From Neckera pumila (Eukaryota > Streptophyta > Bryopsida > Hypnales > Neckeraceae): a stretch of DNA of 64,000 bases. Numbering within the stretch: position 1 is the first letter of the stretch; every line of letters starts with the position of its first letter. The translations under genes and the position numbers were made by a program. The stretch spans positions 16,365,823 through 16,429,822 of the forward strand of contig OZ018408.1 of NCBI GenBank assembly GCA_963969595.1. The letters run 5' to 3'. Positions 1-12,290 of the stretch are shown piece by piece. Under the pieces are notes generated by a model. It ran no database searches, was not told where the DNA came from, and saw only the letters and a program-made list of their open reading frames with translations.

Positions 1-98
1 TCACCTCTACTACGGCCTTTGTCCATTATGGACTTGGGTTGTTGTTGCTCTCTAAATTTTGGCGGGCCACTTGTTGTCACCCTACGTGGAGCTAAATA

Positions 99-900
99 AG
101 TGTTGGTGATGATGGAACATTTTAGCAAGTGGATTAAGTTTGTAGCTCTACCACCAAATTCTTCAAAGTTGACGGCTATAGCTTTTCTTGATCGTATTTT
201 GGCACATTTTGGAATACTTGCTGAGGTGTGGACGGATGAAGGGTAGGAATTCCTTGGTTCATTTGAAGAGTTGTGTAATAAGGCCCTGATAGATCACCAT
301 ACTGCTTCTAGAGATCACCCTGAGGCAGTTGGGTTGGCTAAGCAAGTTGTCTAAACATTCAAATGTGGTTTACAAAAGTACATATTGCTTCGTGGCAATC
401 ACCGTGATTGGATCTTGATGTTTCAATAGGCAGGCATCATTGCTGTCTTATAGCCCTTACCAATTCTTATATAAACTACAGCCAATTCTACCATGTTCAC
501 GGCGAAAGAAGTTAGCTCTGGTTGTAGACTTGGATAATTTTGATACATGGGCTCAATGTCTACATGATTGAGCAGAGTTCTTCAAAAGAGCCATGTCTAT
601 AACCATGGAGAACTTATCCATTGCTCAACATTGTGATACTTTACAGTATGCTCGCATTTGCATATGAGCTTACTAGCCTCGGTTGCAGAGATTTTCTTAA
701 GGAAATCATGTTTATCTCCAATGTGAGGCGCCAACAATCCTAATATAAAGGTAGGGCATACTTTTTTTCATGTGAAGGATGTATTGCCTAGTAGTATTTT
801 GTTGTTTGAAGGCAAAGATGGACGGGAATGTTGAGAGCATTCCAGAAATTGTGCTCCATATCATCTTCCTATTGAGGGTTATATACATACAAAATTGGCT
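99..900 (+). pseudogene. Decayed Ty3/gypsy integrase fragment
   Basis: Conceptual translation from about position 103 shows a recognisable plant Ty3/gypsy integrase core: a segment reading MEHFSKWIKFVALPP, then AFLDRILAHFGILAEV, a TDEG block holding the second catalytic Asp, and SRDHPEAVGLAKQVV. The family normally has Glu in the last block (GLAER); here it is Lys, so the catalytic triad is broken. In-frame stops occur right after TDEG, after KQVV and further on. A later piece near 780-880 reads like the end of a gypsy polyprotein (LPSSILLFEGKDGRE, then NCAP). No LTR is visible, and the upstream part lies outside the window. Seen: motifs and stops. Inferred: an old, 5'-truncated retroelement. 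Confidence 0.8.
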
Positions 901-1774
901 ATTATTCTAGTTGGCCTTCCATGTTGTGTGTGGTGAGAAGAAAGGGGCAGCTACCGTGTCATTCAACGTGGATGGCATATGGCATATTGACACGACCTCT
1001 TTTAATTCTTCCTTCTTGGAATTGGATTTGTTGTTGACGTAGACAATCTTCTAATCATGCCAAATCTTTTGAGAAGAGCTAAGGACTTTTTTGGAGTTGG
1101 CTTTCTATGTTTGGTAATCACAAATGTTATCATTTAGTTAATTGGTACTAGTTATAGGTTTGCAATGTCAAGTTATGATGAAATTGACTATAGGATTCAA
1201 CTCCAAAAAACTATCAAAGATGGAGCTCACATTGCACCTAATCTACAATCCTTTAGTCACTTCTTCACCGATTTGATTGGCCTATCTATGTTCCACCAAG
1301 TTGACTTGAATGTGTACAGTTGTTGCAACAATATCACCAAAAGTCATCTCCGACTTCGTGTTTATTTGTTCCTAGCTGATTAGAAGGACTCCTTATCCAT
1401 TAGAAGGTGACCATTCAAGGGTGTATTTGATATGCATTCTTGCTTAGTTTTGATTGCATATTTGATGTTGGTTGTGGCATTTGATTTGTTGTGTGTTACA
1501 ATCTTTGTTTAGACAACAAAATAGTTTAAAAACTCTAAAAAATAAGTAGAATAATTATTAAGCAAAATTTGAAGGGATTTTAATATCCTTCAAATTAAGC
1601 TTGAAAGAACAACAACAAAATGAGCATAATGTCTCTAAAAACATTGGATTGACAAAGTTGGCCAAATTGGTCAAATTCCACTATATGAATCCAAGCAACT
1701 AGACAATACATAGAAAAAGGTTAGTTTGGGGAGAAAAAGGGTGGGCTTTTACATATTTTCTAAAGGCCCCCTCT
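901..1774. other. Intergenic, no gene recognised
   Basis: AT-rich DNA following the integrase remnant. The 72-residue open frame at 1165-1383 resembles no family I know and lacks a coding-like composition. It may be further decayed retroelement sequence. Confidence 0.5.
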
Positions 1775-2054
1775 CATTAGAAGAGATTTGAGGCCTCCAA
1801 GAGCCCGTGAGTTATCCTGCATTTCCAGACTGCGGAAACACAAGAAAGCTGTTGGCTGACATGGTCAAGAGAGTGCCACGACATTTTTGGAAAAAAAAAA
1901 AAGGCTTGAAATGATATTTGGGAGAAAACTCTTTTTCTTTTTCTTTTTTTTTGAAAAAAAAATTTCTGACAGCCCGTACCGGCTATTCATAGATTTGGCC
2001 AAATTGGAGAATGGGCCTGAAATAGCCCTCCAATGCCCTCAAATCTCTTCTAAC
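1775..2054. mobile_element. MITE with CATTAGAAGAGATTTGAGG ends
   Basis: About 280 bp bounded by 19-bp inverted repeats: CATTAGAAGAGATTTGAGG on the left, and CGTTAGAAGAGATTTGAGG when the right end is read on the opposite strand (one mismatch). No coding capacity. A relative with similar ends lies at 32703-32947. The transposase superfamily is not clear because I see no convincing target-site duplication. Confidence 0.7.
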
Positions 2055-3835
2055 GTATCCTTTTACCCCAAGAATTTTTTAGAACTAACCACTAATTATT
2101 AAAATAAGTCAAATTTATTGTTGAACTTATTTCAAATTTTTGGTGAAAAACTTTTAATGACAAACAGATTGTGCTATTAGTTTCAAAAGTTCCAAATTAG
2201 CTTGGGGATCCAATACCCCTTGTTTTTAGGTCATTGAGACTTGTAACATCACAAATTGCTAAACAAAGAATTATAAACAACCAAATGATGGAATTTGTTT
2301 TCAGAGATTTTTTACTTGCCTGGAGTGTCCGGAGGGTTTATGGAAGTAAGAAGTGACTCTTTTTTTAGCTTAGTTTGGATGTTGCAAACTCCTAGTACAC
2401 TAATCAATGCATAAATTTGTTTAAATTCCTCCTAAATTTGAAGTAGCCACCAATTTGGGTACTTGTTGGTGTTGAAATGTCTTGAAACTTGTCAAAGAAA
2501 GTTATTATTACAAAATATGCTATATTAATATTTATTGAAATTTTACCGCAACTTGGATACTTTCTAAAAGTCTAGCAAGGTTAATTTAAACAATAGACTT
2601 TCCGAAATCCATGAAGTTTTGTTATTCAGAGAAATCCAAAATTTGACGGCTAACCTCTAAAGGTTTCTATATACTTAATTCAAGCTCATATTATTACTTT
2701 GCACTTATTTTAGGAAGGCTTATAATTTATTACCTATTGGATTAGGCGATTCAAGTCTTCAAAAATCTTTTGATTGGAGAAGAATCTTGAGAAACTGATT
2801 GCCCGTTGAACTCCTATTGTGTTTTTACTCAGAAACACCTCTCATAGTCTTTAATGCTCTTTTCTTTGTGGTGCTTGTAATTTTTACACGTAGAGTTAGT
2901 ACATTGATTTCTACCTGGGTTCCGGAATGACTTGCAACTCAGGTTGTATCCCTCAAAAGTATACATAAGACTATAGGGAATTACTCCTATTTTATCTAGG
3001 AACTGTCATATGCACTTGTAAGTTGGGGTGTTGGTTGTAGTTTGAGAAGGTACTTATAAGGCATTTACAAGATAGTCTATTTATTTAGAGTTTTTACAGC
3101 TTAGGGGTGTCTAACCTATATATAACTGTGATTTTGGAATATTTTAAGTACTCCAAGATTTTATGGAAAGATTACTACTTTGGTATGTACTTTGCGTGCC
3201 TACTATGGTTTAATACTCTTTTTAAAATGCGTTGTAATGATGCGATAATTTTGACCTAATAAATACGACAATGAGACGTAAAAAAAAAAAATTTAAAAAT
3301 CTGAATTCAAAGTGACAAATTGAGGACTCACATGAAGTCAACAGTCCACCAAGTTCATATAAAACTCAAAGTAGACTCCTTATTCTTTTAGAGGATAAAT
3401 CCTAAATGCCTAAGGCTTTTATTATTTTTAAAAAATATATTCTAATATAAACAAAAGTCAAAGATTTGATAAGTTGTAAGAATTGTTTCAAATCATAACC
3501 ATAGGATTTCAAACAACAATAATAGAATATGAGCCTATATTTGTGAGTTTACAAACCAAGAATCTAGATTTTTTTCAACCTACGCCTTTGAATGTGGAAA
3601 AATTTGATTGTAGAATTATCCATATAATTTTCAAAGTTTTCTTTAAAAAATTCTAAATTTTATTATGTATAATTAAAAAAAATAGATTTATATTTGTAGT
3701 TTCATTTTAATCTCTTATCATAATGGTTTTACATTTAAGATTTGCATTGACAATAGAATAATTAGAATAATTGTCAATAGAATAATATCACCCATTTAGA
3801 GTTTTTTTAGCATCATGTACATCAAACAAGTTCTT
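2055..3835. other. Intergenic AT-rich DNA
   Basis: About 1.8 kb with no gene, RNA or clear repeat boundary that I can support. It has several A/T homopolymer runs. Confidence 0.5.
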
Positions 3836-4394
3836 TTAACCCCTTAAGAACTAGGGGTAGTCCAAAAATATAAAATTGTGAAGATGTATTATAAAATGAA
3901 ATTGAAAATAATAATTTAATTATGATTTCAAAAAAAAAAATTTAACTATGATTTATAGATCATATCCATACAAATAGACCAATTAGTTTACAAATTGATA
4001 TTTTTCAATAAAATTTGAGCCAAACAATAAAAATTCCTTTCAAAATTGCTTGTAGACTGAATATTTGTAATTTGTACGTGAATTCTTTTCCTTTTAAGTT
4101 CAAAATGTTAATTTCTCATCATATAGATTTTTAAAGATTTTAATTTTAATTTTTCATTCCAAAATTTTTGGAGGGTCACTTTTTGAATCATAGATTTTAC
4201 TTTTGAAAGCCAATATCTTTTTAATCGGAGAATATTTGCAAAGCAAAATCGTCCAATTTGTATGTTACAAATGCTAAAAAATTAACACAAGAATCTTTTA
4301 AAATTGATGGATGAAAAAATGGATTTTTTTTACTTGGAAGGATTTGCATTCATCCATTGTTTGAAACTTGAATGCTTGGTCCTTGAGGGATTAA
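3836..4394. mobile_element. TTAA-flanked element, medium class (copy M1)
   Basis: Starts TTAACCCCTTAAGAACTAGG and ends GGTCCTTGAGGGATTAA, so TTAA borders both sides and the ends are inverted repeats. It is homologous to 24972-25545 over its length: both carry a segment like AAATTGTGAAGATSTATTATAAAATG near the left end and a CATTCATTGTT segment near the right end. 559 bp and non-coding. Assigned to the TTAA superfamily by its ends. Confidence 0.75.
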
Positions 4395-6198
4395 ACTTTG
4401 GTAACAAGATTTGAAGACCTCTAGGCCGAATGCACCTTTAGAAATTACAATGTTTGATAGAATTTAAATAAGTTGAATGTAGACATTGTTGTGATGTAGG
4501 TTGATTGCTAGTTGAAGTAGGCATCTACATTATGGTGAATTTCACCATAATGATTAACGACAATAATGAGACTTCAATGTGGAGGTGTTTGAATTCCAAG
4601 GCAGCTAAGAAGAAATTATTAAGGAGCTTCAATCTTATTGAGTTTTTGTGGTATGGTAATGAAACTTGGAGGGTAGTTTTTTTAACTTCTCTATTACTTA
4701 TTGAAAACTTGGATACAATGGACTTGGGATCTATGAATTATACATAAAACAAAACTGGGTGTGGAGGCCTTGAAGGATTAGAAAGTTAGCAGTAGAAAAA
4801 TATCTAGTAAAGTTGAAAAATATATTATATTCAAATAGAAATTTACGACTAAATATTTGAATAGTTAATATACATCATTGTAAAATTTTAAGACGTTTGG
4901 AGTGACTCTCCATTATTTATACTAGGTCAAAGCTAGCTATGGCAATTTTAGATTATTGTGAAAATTATAGGATAGGGATTTGGAAAAAAGGAAATTTGGG
5001 AAAAATAAAAAGGGAATTGTGGAGTAGGTTTAGGATTATTAAGGAGATTGATGATATAAAGACATTATATAGCAAAGGCCCCATGCTATTTTGGACCTAT
5101 TCGCAAATTTTTTTGACAATGTCTAGATAGAGTGTTCAATTTTTTTAATATTTAGACAAACCCCCAAAAAAAGGAATGTAAAGCATGCAAATTATAGATT
5201 GTATCATACAATACAATTCAATTTCAAGTGCATACAAAGTTCAAGTGTAGATTTCAGTCTTTGCATCAACTAAGATCTTTGATAATTATTAAAGAATACG
5301 ATTAGTAGAAGGCTCTCTTTAGTGACACATTCTTGTCAAAGTTTCTCTATTTGATCAGCATTTCTTCACAATATTGTAGATGACCTATTGAAACAGATAC
5401 AAATGAAAAAAGGCTTCTGCAAAGGCCGCTAAAAACATGTCAAAATTATTTGAAATTAAAAAAAAAAATTCACAAACCAAGATAAAGCTTGTCCAGTAAG
5501 TAAGGTGTCAATTAAGTCCCCTCGTGACTTATCTATTAGATAGTATTAAGGTTTAAAAAATTGATAGGTTGAATTTGATTCATAAATCCTCAAAACTTTA
5601 ATCGTGAACCATCAAACTTCTCAAAAAGGTTAATTTTGGGTTTATTGAAAGTCAGTATGCTTGGAATGAGATCTTGATCAAGCAAATTCTTCACATGAGT
5701 CGGAATCCAAAGGTTTAGAGATACCAACAAATCCTTGATTAGTATTGAGCTTTGTAACAAAATCTTCAAAACAATTTGTCCTCATTGATAAGACTTCAAT
5801 GACTTTTAGAGCAATGTCTAACTTTTATTCAACTAAATCAACTATATTAGCATTTTGCCTCCTTACAACTTAATTCACTTGATAGAATTACAAGGGATAA
5901 ACCAATTTAGATATGGGTAGTTCACAATTTCTAAATGATTAAAGTTCTTTTTAAGAACAACGATAGTCCACACTTAATCAAGAAAAAATCTTAATGAAAA
6001 AACAATATTAGCTTAAAAGAGTACTATGTAACCTCTAGACGTTCAAATGTTTTTGTAAAGATGATAATTCATACTCAATCAAGAAAGATCAAGCTCTAGT
6101 ATTATTTTAGTAGCAAACCCAAATACTAACTATTTCCAACCTTGGTTGTATAAAAATATAAAGACATGACCAAAAACACACATTACAAAAAATGGCAA
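4395..6198. other. Intergenic AT-rich DNA
   Basis: No recognisable gene. Small open frames at 4505-4747 and 4939-5130 show no family motif and lie in ordinary AT-rich sequence. Confidence 0.5.
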
Positions 6199-6708
6199 CC
6201 CTCAAAGGGGCTGCTTCCCTTTAAGGAGTTCCCCTCAGGGAGGTACAGCCCCTTTGAGGGGAACGCCTCTGTTCTTGAACAAGGGGTTCATTTTTAAAAA
6301 AATTTAAAAATTATAATAATAATATAATATTAATATAATATTAAAATAATCATTAAAATAATTAAAATAATACAAATTAATAATAATATAATAATATAAA
6401 AAATAAAAAATATTAAAATAATAATTAAAATAATAATAGAATAATTAAAATAAACTAATTCTCAAATTAGGAAGCTGATGTGGTCGCCATGGTGCCACGT
6501 CAGATTCAAAAAAAAATTAATTTTTTTTTAAATTATTTATTTTTATGTTTTTTTAAATATTAAAAAATAAAGTTCAGTGCCAGTGTCGGGCACTGTCCAA
6601 GCTCTCCCGTTCGCTAGAGGGGGAATTTTTTTTTTGAATTGAATTGAATTGAAAAAAAAAAATCAGTTGTTGTTCTCTCGTTCCCCTCACTCACAGCCCC
6701 TTTGAGGG
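6199..6708. mobile_element. Foldback element with triplicated CCCTCAAAGGGGCTG motif
   Basis: The 15-mer CCCTCAAAGGGGCTG occurs at 6199-6213, inverted at 6246-6260 and inverted again at 6694-6708. The first and last delimit about 510 bp with a very AT-rich interior. The left pair can form its own hairpin. The interior also has a CTGATGTGG...CCACGTCAG palindrome (about 6475-6503), and a similar GACGTG...CCACGTC is found in the MITE at 32703-32947. Non-coding. The family is not identified. Confidence 0.65.
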
Positions 6709-7726
6709 CTCCGATTCTTCCTAATGATTTCCTGAATACTTCTAAAATTTTAAATGCTCATAATTTGGAGAAATAGTCCAAATCTTATTTTTGAAAATAC
6801 AGTGGTAAATATTTCAATAAGAGTATCTATCAAGTTTTAAATCAATCTAATACTTTGTTCGTAAGTTATGGCAAGAAAATTGTGAGTAAATTCTTATAGA
6901 GCAAAATTTGAATGTAGTCTCAACAAAATGTTACAAACACTAAAAACACAAGACAGCTGGAGGTTCTCCAAGATAAAACCATATCTTAGATTTTAAGAAA
7001 GAATACACGAGTGTATCTAGAGCAAGAAGCTAGAAGTGCAAGAGATGTATTGTTGAGACTAAGGATCATCTTAGCCTTGACATCCTTATATAGTAAGTAG
7101 TACTTGGGAAGTCTCCTCAAGAGACTTCTTCTACCTAAAAAGCTCATCAAGAAGCTTTTTGTTACTTATTGGTTCCTTACTATATCTAGGAAACTCCTCA
7201 AAAGGCTTCTACTATCTATGAAGCACATCAAGAGGCTTCCTATTATTTATAAGTTCTTTCCCTGAGAACTTCCTATTACTCTTAAAAGGTTTTAAAGTAT
7301 ATGTTTGTAACATAAGGTATGCACATTCACAATTGACCTTCTCCCAATTGCCTACTTTTTCTTCGCTTTTCCAAGATTTTTTTATTGAAATGTTAGATTG
7401 GTGTAGACATAGAATGCAATTGAGAGAGGGTAAACAATGGGTATGCATAAGTCACAACTTGCAAAATGTGCTAGCAAAAAGGGTTTGGGCAATAGTAACC
7501 TAGCATCGCTGTCCATCCATAGTACGAAAAAGCGCACATATAGAGATGTTCAATGGCAATGCCCAGATTCCACATAACCATCCCAACTTGCCTCCAATAC
7601 AACATATAAGGTATAGAGATCCAAAATTGCAACCATTCCAATTGCCAATCTCCTACTTTTGTCCTTTATTGCACTATGTTGCATCCTAATCTAGTGAAAA
7701 TTGTAAAGCACTAGCATTATGACAAC
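6709..7726. other. Intergenic; contains an imperfect tandem repeat of about 82 bp
   Basis: Within this stretch, two units of about 82 bp lie head to tail at about 7110-7270. Each has a CTCCTCAARAGRCTTC segment followed about 30 bp later by CATCAAGARGCTT. No gene is recognised. Confidence 0.55.
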
Positions 7727-8660
7727 TTAACCCCGAAAGGACCGAGGTGATTTTCCTACCAAAAACCATTCAAAATTGTCATTTCTATTGCAAAGAGAAA
7801 CGAATTTAAAAAATTGTTTTTTTTGCATATCCAACCGTAAGATCTTATACTTGACTACTATATGAATATGTGGAAGAAATTTCAGAAACTTTGACCACGT
7901 AGATTGCAAAATATATGCATTTAAAGTGAAGAAAACAACTTTTTTTCCACCTTGCTTCACTAGATTTTTTGGCTTTGAATCTTTTTAGTTCAAATTTTTG
8001 CACTACTGATTTCAGTTTTCTACTTATTTATGTTAAGTAGTTGAGTTGAGAATCTACCAAAAAAATTTAGGATAAAAAGCACTTAATTTTCACTCATTAA
8101 AAAATTGTTAAGTAGAGGTGGGTACAAGATTCAAGAAAAATTTAAATTGTTAATAGCTTCTAGATGGAATTGAATCACAATAATTCCAACAATGAGATTG
8201 TTCTAGTAAGAAAATCTAACCTTGTCTAACAAAAAAAATTGAAGAATTCTCAAAATTGCATTCAAAAATGAATTCTACAACTTATTTTTTTCAAGAAGAT
8301 GCTTAGATTGCCTCAAAAACTAAGATTGTTCATGAGTTTCTCATAATTAGTCCAAATTGAATGATACAAAGCTTCACATGTAGACAAAAATATAATCTTT
8401 GAAGGAAAAATTTGAAAAAAAATTATTTTGACATTTTTTGAGTTTTTTTGTGCTACCCGCAAAATTCCAATTTTACTTATTGTGCCATAACTTTTGCTCC
8501 TGGCCATCAATTAAAATAAAAATTATATATATTCGCAAAGATCTTGCAAAAATACACAACCTCAAAAAATCCCAAAAAATATTACTAAAAATTGAGATTG
8601 TAGAAATCTGCGTGGACCCAAATTGTCCCTCGAGGGGACAACCGGTCCTTTAGGGGTTAA
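7727..8660 (+). mobile_element. TTAA-flanked element, long class (copy Lb1)
   Basis: 934 bp with TTAA at 7727-7730 and 8657-8660. The left end is CCCCGAAAGGACC and the right end GGTCCTTTAGGGG, giving 13-bp inverted repeats with one mismatch. A short palindrome (TTGTCCCTCGAGGGGACAA) sits just inside the right end. Non-coding: the open frames at 7727-7960 and 8313-8653 match nothing. It holds the uninterrupted version (CACTTTAAATGCATAT on the minus strand, about 7915-7926) of the site at which another element is inserted in the related copy at 59449-61224. Confidence 0.85.
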
Positions 8661-9079
8661 GTGAAGAATTGGTGTAGAATAGGTTGGAATTGGTTTGAAA
8701 AGTCACGATATATAACTTCAATGACACAACTATGCAATTTCTACACATGGCAAAAGGTTCATTCATTATTCCATTATCTTGAGGAACTCTTTTGAATTAC
8801 CATTGCAACCATAAATAGAGTTCAATAAATGAACCACCATTAGAATCCAAATGGACAAGACAAGGATATCAATGGAAAGAACTTAATATATGTTTTTGCT
8901 TTGAACACCTATCATGTGTCATTATCCATCAAAAATGAGTTGACCAAAATACATCTGAAAAATTCTCTGATTTGTTGTTCTATTCTACAAGAAAAAAATT
9001 GTAAATCCAATCAACCTAAATATGTGCAGCAATGAAAAGGGACAACAATGGATCATCCTACCTTGACAGGGATTTGTTT
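8661..9079. other. Intergenic, nothing recognised
   Basis: AT-rich unique-looking spacer between two transposon remnants. Confidence 0.5.
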
Positions 9080-9647
9080 CCTCCGTCCCAAATGATCTTC
9101 CTAGTGGCCTTCATTTTTTGTCCCAAAATGATCTTCCTATTGCACTTTGTGAACTGCAGATTAGTCAAATTTAACTTTTAGTTATTCTCTTGGACTAGCA
9201 AAACAACTCCAAGCTGTAGTTCCCCCTCATGCAATCACATCCATGCAATCACTAATCAAAAGACAAATAAAATGGTTGAAGGGATCAATCAACACTTTTT
9301 ATTTTTATTTTTTGCATTTCTTTGAATATTGCCTAATTGAAGGAGATGAAGTTTTGGGAGGCAAAATAGAGGTCCACATATGGTTTTGGCTTATACAAAC
9401 TACCCACAAAATAACAACCTCACACTCAACAATTAAATAACCACTGGTGCTCCTTGAAAAGACCCCAAAAAATCCACTTTTAAATAATCCAAAACTGCAC
9501 TTTAAAAAGGGCTTCAAAACTCAAAGTTTCAAGGAAAATAGGAGTGCACCAAAGTCCACATATAGTGCAAAAAGGGCTTTTAAAACGTTAGTTTTAGCCT
9601 TAATCCAGAACATTTTGTCTAACGGGAAGATCATTTTGGGACGGAGG
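9080..9647. mobile_element. MITE with CCTCCGTCCCAAAATGATCTT ends
   Basis: Bounded by CCTCCGTCCCAAATGATCTTCC at the left and its complement with one extra A (GATCATTTTGGGACGGAGG) at the right, about 568 bp. The ends match the CTCCCTCCGTCCCA type common in plant Stowaway-like (Tc1/mariner) MITEs and are shared with 59238-61416. The 128-residue open frame across the right half lacks any recognised domain and I treat it as chance. Confidence 0.75.
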
Positions 9648-11164
9648 TTTTGCAAGCAAACATTGGATTCCATTCCCAGAGGACACAGAGAACATTCTCC
9701 ACATCCGCACCTCTTCGCTCACTCTGATAACTACATGTCCAAAACAAAAGGAAAGAGAGACGACAACGTGGCAAGAGTCTTTGATGGGAAGAGTGACCCA
9801 ATAGGGATCCAACGCAGCAGCAGGATGATTTAAACATTGACAAAATAGATGTCCAGGGGGGAGTACGTTACATTAGTTTGCAGGATTGACAATTAAAACT
9901 GGTCAAATTTCAAAATGCAACTCTTACTCCAGAAATCATGTCCGCTGATTCCGTACCCTTTTCAGTAAAATTAGTACCAGATTAGGGTCTGATTTTGCCC
10001 AGACAAAGTTTACCATTGAATCTTTGATTTGAATCCTCCATGCTCACAAATCACCATCTCTCCCAACTCCCCAAGCTTGGCAGATCTGGCTGGGTCTTGA
10101 CTTTTCTTCAGCCATAGATTGTTGAAGCGTGAGCATGTCCACATATGAACAAGAGAGAGAGAAAGAGAGTACATGGAAGGACTAACTTAGCTACTCGAAT
10201 TCTTTGTCTGACACTGTTCAGTTATCTATTGATTTGCTCTGGCTGGTTCGTCCAGTTGTTCACTTACCCAAGTCAGATGACATGGTAAGGTAACTCCATG
10301 AGATTCAGAGCCAGCTGATAGAGATTTTTTAAGTTCAAGTTTGAAGGGGGGAGTGGAGCAGCAATCTCAGAACAGCTTCAGGTTTTTTAGCCAAATGTTC
10401 ATTTTAATTTTTTTTAAATTTTAAATTTACGCTGAGGACATGAAAGAAAGAATTAAGGTAACTGCATCTTAAATCGCACAGTTAAGCAATTCAGCATGAT
10501 TCAGCACGGGTTTCACTATTATATTGGGAAAAAATTGTTGGTTCCCATTGGTAGTTAGAAGGGGATTCTAAAATCTCTCAGAATGCATTTTTTGGACACT
10601 GTGTGAATAAACTACAAATTTCCAAAGTGTTGAAAATAGGTGTACCCAAAAGCGATCATAGAGTCATATGAATAGTGGGAGTGCATTTTAGACAAGAATA
10701 TCCGTTGTGCGCTTTTAAGGACCATGCAATTTTACGTGTAGTTACCTTAAGCAGAAACCAAACAAAATTTAGCCAGTTTTGGGACTGCTGGAGTGGAGTA
10801 CTACCTCACCTTACTGAGCTGCTGAAGTTCAGTATCCGTTTCAGTTCCTCCAGCGTCTCTCAACTAACTTCCCCCTTTGTACTCTCCATTTCCCCCCCAC
10901 ACACTCTCTCTCTCTCTCTCCTCCCCCAGCAGCTGACAGATGCTCTCGAGAAAGACCCAAGGAAGATTTGACAGATCCCACAAATTTCATGCAACCAGTT
11001 TTTCAATTCAGTGTTGTCAAGTACTGACTGCCCGTGGTGGCGTGGTCTCGCACCAGGCTCGATGATCATCCCCACACAGATTCAAACTCACTTCACTTCC
11101 AATCCAAGGAAAAGGCAGGAAGGTAGTATGCCATCAGCACATCACTTAGAGAGCTCCCGTATCT
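9648..11164. other. Intergenic, moderately GC-richer; CT microsatellite and a repeat fragment
   Basis: No gene can be supported. A CT dinucleotide run lies at 10903-10922 in a pyrimidine-rich tract. About 10600-10760 is similar to about 55640-55800 (both contain GTRAATAAA...AAATAGGT and CATTTTAGACAAGAATAT), so it is part of a dispersed repeat. The 98-residue frame at 10675-10971 includes this repeat and the CT tract and is not credible as a gene. Confidence 0.55.
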
Positions 11165-11500
11165 CATATGGGAACAAGTCCATTGTGAGCAAAATTATAT
11201 TAGTGGTGCAAGTCCATTTCAGAACTTGAATTGACACCACGAAGTTAACATAATCGGTTGTTGAGTTTTCAACACTCACGTGGCACCGTCCCATTGGCAA
11301 CCCATCACCATTGCCATTACAAGTTGTAACTCATAACCTTTTCTCCTCTCAACTTGCTTCCTCCACCCTGGGATCACGAAGATCAAAGGTTGTGATTGAA
11401 AAGTGAACAACCGGTTATGTCCGATAACCTACTCGCCGCTACCGCGGCTCGTTGGTTATCTAATACATAATTTTGCCCACAGTGGACTTGCTCCCATTTG
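11165..11500. mobile_element. Foldback MITE with ends of about 38 bp
   Basis: The left arm begins CATATGGGAACAAGTCCATT and the right arm, read on the other strand, CAAATGGGAGCAAGTCCACT. Pairing continues through GTGRGCAAAATTAT for about 38 bp. A second inner inverted repeat (ACATAAYCGGTTGTT, about 11250 and 11415) makes most of the 336 bp self-complementary. No coding potential. Confidence 0.75.
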
Positions 11501-11592
11501 ACCTGTAATGGAATGGGGGTAGTGTAGTGTCTACCTTGTATGGCAAGATGAGAAGTGCGGTTGGTATTTGATTTTCCCCTGGGGTTGGATCG

Positions 11593-11938
11593 ATACTGTC
11601 CTAATAACAGACTCTATTATCTTACATCGAGCTTGGGAAGGCCAGGGCTGACAGCCAAACTTTGTTCACACAGACGAGAAGAGTGATCAACTAACTTAAC
11701 ATGGCATGGATTGGCTGACATCCACTCCCAAGTGGAAGTGTGTGCAGGACTGCCATGCAAAGGCATGAAATGCTGAAACAACAAGCTCTTCAGGGAACCC
11801 TGGAACAAAGGACACTGGACTATGACCAGGAGAGTCACTAAAAAATGATCTGGTTTTCAAAAAAAAAGAGAAAAGAAAAAAATGATCTAGTTTTTGGACC
11901 AATAGGTGTATTCTACCAATGTGTTATTAGGACAGTAT
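11593..11938. mobile_element. MITE with ATACTGTCCTAATAACA ends
   Basis: A perfect 17-bp inverted repeat, ATACTGTCCTAATAACA, bounds about 346 bp. The interior is GC-richer than its surroundings and holds short minus-strand frames without recognisable motifs. The transposase superfamily is unassigned. Confidence 0.75.
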
Positions 11939-12006
11939 TCATTTATACAGTCATCATCAAGAAATTCATCCATTGAACACATTCAAGTCACTGTGTCGTT
12001 ACATAG

Positions 12007-12235
12007 TTAACCCTGAAGCGCGCCGAAGTTCATATTTTGGATGATGAATAGAGGGCTTCAAGGCACTGTTTTGTGCAACTAACTTCTCATTCATCCAATG
12101 TAATACTTGAATCTAGAAAAGGCAACCTTCCTTAATGACCAAATTCATGAAATTCTGGTAAATGATATTTTTGTACAAAGATATAAGCAAAAATGTGCAA
12201 AAATTCAGAAAAGGATTGACACGTTTAGGGGTTAA
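12007..12235. mobile_element. TTAA-flanked element, short class (divergent copy S4)
   Basis: Begins TTAACCCTGAAGCG and ends CGTTTAGGGGTTAA. TTAA on both sides and inverted ends fit the short TTAA elements (about 229 bp, like 26991-27447 and 33580-33810), although the interior is not clearly the same. Confidence 0.55.
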
Positions 12236-12290
12236 AGCAACACTAAGATAACCATATATATACACACCCTTTCCTAATAGCCTCCCTTAT

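Noticed and set aside
9447..9833. 128-codon plus-strand frame
   Set aside because: Spans the end of a MITE and adjacent DNA, with no recognisable motif.
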